Shown in pieces: positions 41,418 through 45,348 of a stretch of DNA of 45,348 nt. Both the position numbers and the translations under genes were made by a program. Source of the DNA: Muribaculaceae bacterium (GTDB taxonomy: Bacteria > Bacteroidota > Bacteroidia > Bacteroidales > Muribaculaceae); NCBI GenBank assembly GCA_022484565.1, contig JAKVKZ010000019.1, positions 1 to 45,348 on the forward strand, written 5' to 3'. Each line of letters opens with the position of its first letter. The stretch's first letter is position 1. The notes under the pieces were generated by a model that saw nothing but the letters and a program-made list of their open reading frames with translations, searched no databases and was not told where the DNA came from.

Positions 41418-44400
41418 TTAGAAAGTAACCTTTAAGCCACCACCGTAGCTGGAAGTGTTAGGAACAGAGAAGCGTTCGAAATAGCCGCTCATATTATTGT
41501 TACCTTGTGAAGACTCAGGGTCAAAGTTAGGCATCTTAGCCCAAATGAGGACGTTGCGGGCGAAGCCGAATACGGAGATGTCGAAAATGCCAATCTTAGG
41601 CAGATTGTAAGTAACAGTGACATCACGGAGTTTAACGAAACTGCGGTCGTAAACGCCAGCCTCAGTAATATCGTTGTAAGCCATGTAGTAATCCATCTTA
41701 TTAACCTCAACAGTGTTCTTTTGACCAGTAGCCTCATCAATACCTTCAGCCACCATAGTGCCTTCGTGGTAAGGAAGAGATTGCTTAGTGACACCGAAAT
41801 AGTTCAAAGTCATGTTAGTTCCGCAATACATCTTGCCACCCTTGCTCCAATCCCAAGTGGAAGTGACTGAAACCCTCTTGTAACGTCCACCAAGGTTGAA
41901 GCCCATAGTGAAGTCAGGATTACATTCGCCAAGGTCTTCGCTATCGCTTGTACCCTGAGGAAGACCGTCCTTAAGAAGGAGGTTACCATTGGCATCACGC
42001 TTGAAAGCTACACCATAGATGTTAGGATAAGTGTCACCAGCCTGAGCGCGGATTTGCGGCTCAACGAAACCACCAAGGAAGATGGATTCAACACCAGGGG
42101 CGAGTTCCATAACCTTATTGTTGACAGTGGTGAAATTCACACCGAAGTCCAAGCTATAGTCCTTGTTTTGGAGGATAGCAGCGTTGATGGAAAGTTCGTG
42201 GGAATTAGTGCGCATCTTACCAGCATTGGTAAGCAGATACTGATAGCCCGTTGAACCTGCCATAGGAACAGAGAAAATCTGGTTTTTAACGTTCTGATAA
42301 CTATAGGTGTATTCAACACGCAAGCGGTCCTTGAAGAAACGGAGGTCAGTACCAATTTCAAAGTTATTGGTGTTCTGAGGTTTCAAATTAGGATCATACT
42401 TTACGTAATAAGGAACAAATGAACTTGCGCCATTAAGAGGATAAGAGAACGGAGTGAAACCGTACATGCCTGAACCATAAGTAGGAGTGTAATAGAAGTC
42501 CTGATAATAATGTCCAGCTTGTCCAACTTGGGCAAATGAAGCACGAAGTTTACCAAAGCTCAGCACACTGTTGTTCTTAAGCTGAGGAAGTTCTGTGAAA
42601 ATCCAGCCGAGAGAGACGGAAGGATAGAAGAAGTTACGGTTGTTGCGAGGCATAGAGGAAACATAGTCCTCACGACCAGTAACAGTGAGGTAAAGCATCT
42701 GCTTCCAAGCGAGAGAAGCGCTGCCAAAGAAACCGACGGTGCGGGCGTGACTGTGCGACTCACTTGAAGTGTAGTTAGTGGCATTGCTGATAGTAGGCAG
42801 GCCATAGAAATTGAAATTAGAACCAATGTAGTCCCAAGAGCGAACATTCTCATGGTTGATTTCATTACCAAGGAGAACAGTCAAGTCCCAAAGACGGTCA
42901 GCACCAAAAGTAGCATTGAAATTGGCAGTGAACAAATTGTTGAACACATTGGTAGTGTTACCAAAATTGTCGATTTCGCCGTTGCTGTTATCGGCTGAGC
43001 CAACTTCAAAAACGTTGGAATAATCGGAAGTGTAAGCATCAATACCTGCCTGCTCACGGAAGAAGAGGTTCATATTGTCGCCCCAATTGATTTTAGGATG
43101 ATATTCCAAGTAAGCGTTACCAAACACGCGGTTAGTGTGCTGATAATACTGATTGTTGTCGGCCCACCAATATGGGTTATTGAAATAAGTGACAGAACGG
43201 AAGCAAACCTGATGAGTAGGATCAGTAGGAGTGCAGTAAGGAGTACCCTTAAGATTGTATTCAGAAGGGCAAGAATAGACTACATTCATGATACCGGAGT
43301 TGGCACCAGGAGCACTGGTAATCTTAGTGCTGCTGTAGTTGACAGAGAAACCAGTCTTCCACTCATCGGTGAGCTGCTGGTCAACAAGACCGCGAGCAGT
43401 CCAACGTGTCATGCCAGTGGAAGGAATGATACCTTTCTGATAAGAACTGCCAAGTCCGAAAGAATAGCTTGTCTTATCCATCTTCTGGGAAATGCCGAAA
43501 TTGGTGTTTTCAGTAAAGCCAGTGTTAAAGAAATCACCGACATTGTCGTAAGTGGCAGGAGTGGTCCATCCGCTTAAGCCGGCAAGAGCACGTTTAGTGT
43601 TGTAATATTGTCCCTGATGAAGGTCAGAGCCATTAGAAGTGTAAGCATTAGCCACATTACCACCATATATAATGTCGTTAGGCAGGTCAGAAATTTTAGG
43701 ACCCCAACTCATGGAAGAAGCAGGATCATACCAATGCACCAAGCCATCTTTTGGACTTACGTATTGTCCAGAGCCTTGAGCATATACAGATTGACGCTCA
43801 AACTTGCGGGATTCACGCTGGGCACTCATGTCGGTAGAAATAGTAACCACCGGCTTAGATGAATTGAGCGAGCCACGCTTGGTGGTGATGATAATCACAC
43901 CATTGGAAGCACGGATACCATAAAGAGCGGAAGCAGCCTGTCCCTTGAGGACGTTGATGCTTTCAATATCTTCAGGGTTGATATCGATGCTACGGTTAGC
44001 ATAGTCAGCGCCAGTGGTACCTTGACCTAAGCCAGATTCATAATCAACACCGCTTGTGATAGGCATGCCATCAACAACATACAACGGGTTGTTGTTGCCA
44101 TTGAAGGAACGGGCACCACGGATAACGATTTGAGCAGATGCACCAGGCTGACCGGAAGACGGACGGACATCAACACCGGTGAGTTTACCCTGAATGGCGC
44201 TTGCCAAAGAGTTAGTACCGTTAGTGTTGAGATCTTCAGCCTTCAAATCCTGAGCAGCATAACCAAGAGCCTTGCGCTCCTTCTTCATACCCATTGCGGT
44301 AACAACGACCTCATCGAGCTGAGTGTCGGTGTTGCTAAGGGCAATCTTCATGTTGTCGGAAACAGCGACCTGCTTAGTAACCATACCCACATAGGATACA

Positions 44401-44615
44401 GTAATTAATTTTACTTTTGAAGGGACAGTAAGAGTGAACTCACCATCAATGTTAGTAGCCACACCATTTCCGCCACCGACAGGCAAAATAGTAGCACCTG
44501 CAAGCGGGGAATTGTCAGCGGCATAAACTACCTGCCCTTTCACCGTGCGGGTTTGAGCCGACACAGCAAGTGCGAAAGCGCAGACTGTCATGAGTAATAA
44601 AAACAGCTTCTTCAT
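41418..44615 (-). CDS. SusC/RagA-family TonB-dependent outer membrane transporter
   Basis: 1065 aa. Signal peptide ending AVSAQ, a carboxypeptidase-regulatory-like domain (about 22-100, VKGQVVYAADNSPLAGATI), the TonB-box region (LDEVVVTAMG), a plug (about 125-235, GKLTGVDVRPSSGQPGA...IRGARS...PLYVVDGMPI), then a 22-strand barrel ending in GGLKVTF. First gene of the susCD pair. Active import of oligosaccharide or peptide. No hybrid two-component or ECF sigma/anti-sigma gene is adjacent; upstream DNA is AT-rich and then an IS element. Confidence 0.95.
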   Translation of the reverse strand: MKKLFLLLMTVCAFALAVSAQTRTVKGQVVYAADNSPLAGATILPVGGGNGVATNIDGEFTLTVPSKVKLITVSYVGMVTKQVAVSDNMKIALSNTDTQLDEVVVTAMGMKKERKALGYAAQDLKAEDLNTNGTNSLASAIQGKLTGVDVRPSSGQPGASAQIVIRGARSFNGNNNPLYVVDGMPITSGVDYESGLGQGTTGADYANRSIDINPEDIESINVLKGQAASALYGIRASNGVIIITTKRGSLNSSKPVVTISTDMSAQRESRKFERQSVYAQGSGQYVSPKDGLVHWYDPASSMSWGPKISDLPNDIIYGGNVANAYTSNGSDLHQGQYYNTKRALAGLSGWTTPATYDNVGDFFNTGFTENTNFGISQKMDKTSYSFGLGSSYQKGIIPSTGMTRWTARGLVDQQLTDEWKTGFSVNYSSTKITSAPGANSGIMNVVYSCPSEYNLKGTPYCTPTDPTHQVCFRSVTYFNNPYWWADNNQYYQHTNRVFGNAYLEYHPKINWGDNMNLFFREQAGIDAYTSDYSNVFEVGSADNSNGEIDNFGNTTNVFNNLFTANFNATFGADRLWDLTVLLGNEINHENVRSWDYIGSNFNFYGLPTISNATNYTSSESHSHARTVGFFGSASLAWKQMLYLTVTGREDYVSSMPRNNRNFFYPSVSLGWIFTELPQLKNNSVLSFGKLRASFAQVGQAGHYYQDFYYTPTYGSGMYGFTPFSYPLNGASSFVPYYVKYDPNLKPQNTNNFEIGTDLRFFKDRLRVEYTYSYQNVKNQIFSVPMAGSTGYQYLLTNAGKMRTNSHELSINAAILQNKDYSLDFGVNFTTVNNKVMELAPGVESIFLGGFVEPQIRAQAGDTYPNIYGVAFKRDANGNLLLKDGLPQGTSDSEDLGECNPDFTMGFNLGGRYKRVSVTSTWDWSKGGKMYCGTNMTLNYFGVTKQSLPYHEGTMVAEGIDEATGQKNTVEVNKMDYYMAYNDITEAGVYDRSFVKLRDVTVTYNLPKIGIFDISVFGFARNVLIWAKMPNFDPESSQGNNNMSGYFERFSVPNTSSYGGGLKVTF

Positions 44616-45248
44616 ACCTTAAAATTTAAACATAAATATATAAAACTTTGAATTTAATAATTTTTGATTAAGCATGTGAGCGACAAATAGACTGTTAACG
44701 CAAACAAACTATTATCAACGGCTGCAAAATTACGAACAGAAAATGAAATTCACCAAACAATCACAAAACATTAACATTAGGTACCGATTTCGCACTATTT
44801 TGACGATAAGTTGATAATTTTATCATTATTCACGCAAAAATGTAATCATTTTGTTAAAATCCTAAATAATGAATATTTGCTATTTTGGAAGTTTACAAAT
44901 TGATATTGACACGAAGAAATTATTAAATTTTCACATTGCATCAGCACAATTTTCAGTAATACAAAAGTGATTTTATAGCAAATTGACAAATATCCAAGAA
45001 TATGCTAATTTTGCATATTTACTGAATAATACACACTCGACTCAAAATCTATGAGCAGCTTAAAATGTTAATTATTTTTGCCGATTAACATTGAAAAATT
45101 AACTTTTATGGCAATAAATATGTTCGACAGCAGAAATATCAGACATTTTAACATTGCCATTTTGATAAAAAAGTCAATTTTAAAGGTGCTTAATTATCAG
45201 AATACGGCCATTATTTCGACAATGTAGAGTCAACAAGCAAGTGCAAAA
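44616..45248. other. AT-rich region between susC and the IS30 element
   Basis: No supported gene. Beyond the susC promoter it has a + strand promoter-like ATTG-N20-TAATTTTG (44982-45013), another TATTTTTG (45073-45080), and a 39-codon + frame 45108-45227 (MAINMFDSRNIRHFN...) that runs into the expected IS end. It could be the 5' remnant of a disrupted gene. Confidence 0.4.
44725..44757 (-). promoter_or_regulatory. promoter of the susCD operon
   Basis: On the minus strand TTTG (44754-44757), 21 bp, TAATTTTG (44725-44732), with a leader of about 100 nt before the susC start. Confidence 0.75.
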
Positions 45249-45348
45249 TTAAGGAAAGTGATGGAAAAAGACTTCCTTAGGAGTTAAAAAGTTCAATTTT
45301 TGTCTAGGTCGGTTGTTGATTTTGTACTGTATTTCCTTGATTCTGCTT
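45249..45348 (-). mobile_element. IS30-family element, transposase C-terminus (partial, off right edge)
   Basis: Only 32 codons are in the window. The minus strand reads SRIKEIQYKINNRPRQKLNF then LTPKEVFFHHFP and stop at 45249. The INNRPR-K-L-F-TP-EVF pattern is the hallmark C-terminus of IS30-family DDE transposases. The downstream end and its inverted repeat should lie in 45215-45250 but cannot be fixed without the other end. Confidence 0.8.

Noticed and set aside
1-45348. CRISPR array, prophage, tRNA or rRNA genes
   Set aside because: The tandem repeats have a 138-bp period without short repeat-spacer alternation; no phage structural, integrase or cas genes and no tRNA-like cloverleaf or rRNA sequence were recognised.

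Overview
The window looks like a chromosomal segment of a gut-type Bacteroidales bacterium, possibly Muribaculaceae; the family is inference. The evidence is a SusC/SusD pair, several secreted proteins with type IX secretion (T9SS) C-terminal domains, BspA-type leucine-rich repeats, FISUMP (Fib_succ_major) domains, lack of Shine-Dalgarno sites, and many promoters of the Bacteroidetes form TTTG-N19..21-TAnnTTTG. No tRNA, rRNA or CRISPR array was seen.

Left part (1-9.3 kb, + strand). A 138-bp tandem repeat array enters from the left edge. pdxA follows, then a compact inositol-lipid locus: a sugar-1-P-type nucleotidyltransferase, an ATP-grasp-like protein, a CDP-alcohol phosphatidyltransferase, a HAD phosphatase and myo-inositol-3-phosphate synthase. 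Together these would make inositol phosphate from glucose-6-P, load it on a lipid and dephosphorylate it. A strong terminator separates this locus from lptD, the LPS-assembly outer-membrane protein.

Accessory island (9.4-15.1 kb, visibly AT-rich). Three tandem paralogous HTH-like proteins of unknown function (- strand) diverge from a + strand trio. The trio is a 104-aa protein, a 711-aa membrane protein with 14 DnaJ-type CxxCxGxG zinc motifs plus a TerB-like domain and a hendecad tail, and a 186-aa protein with an acidic linker. The shared intergenic region holds a striking 9-bp-phased TGGAY promoter element, and a second copy lies 17 kb away upstream of a surface protein.

Housekeeping and glycan block (15.2-22.7 kb). 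ald and efp lie on - and rpmH on +, with textbook divergent efp/rpmH promoters. A five-gene - strand operon follows (DegT aminotransferase, HAD, gmd, fcl, WecA/MraY-type transferase) for GDP-fucose and the start of a surface glycan. A second 138-bp repeat array, in opposite orientation, sits just upstream of this operon.

Surface and secretion block (23.5-45.3 kb, mostly -). It contains two BspA/BIG2 proteins (one with duplicated FISUMP modules), a CE1-like esterase, a GH3 enzyme carrying the same FISUMP-T9SS tail, a secreted metallo-beta-lactamase-fold hydrolase, a secreted endonuclease I and a SusCD pair. Interspersed are xpt with a GY-repeat lipoprotein, an uncharacterised possible regulator with a palindrome over its transcription start, rlmN and a small protein. 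The right edge cuts into an IS30-family element whose transposase C-terminus is visible.
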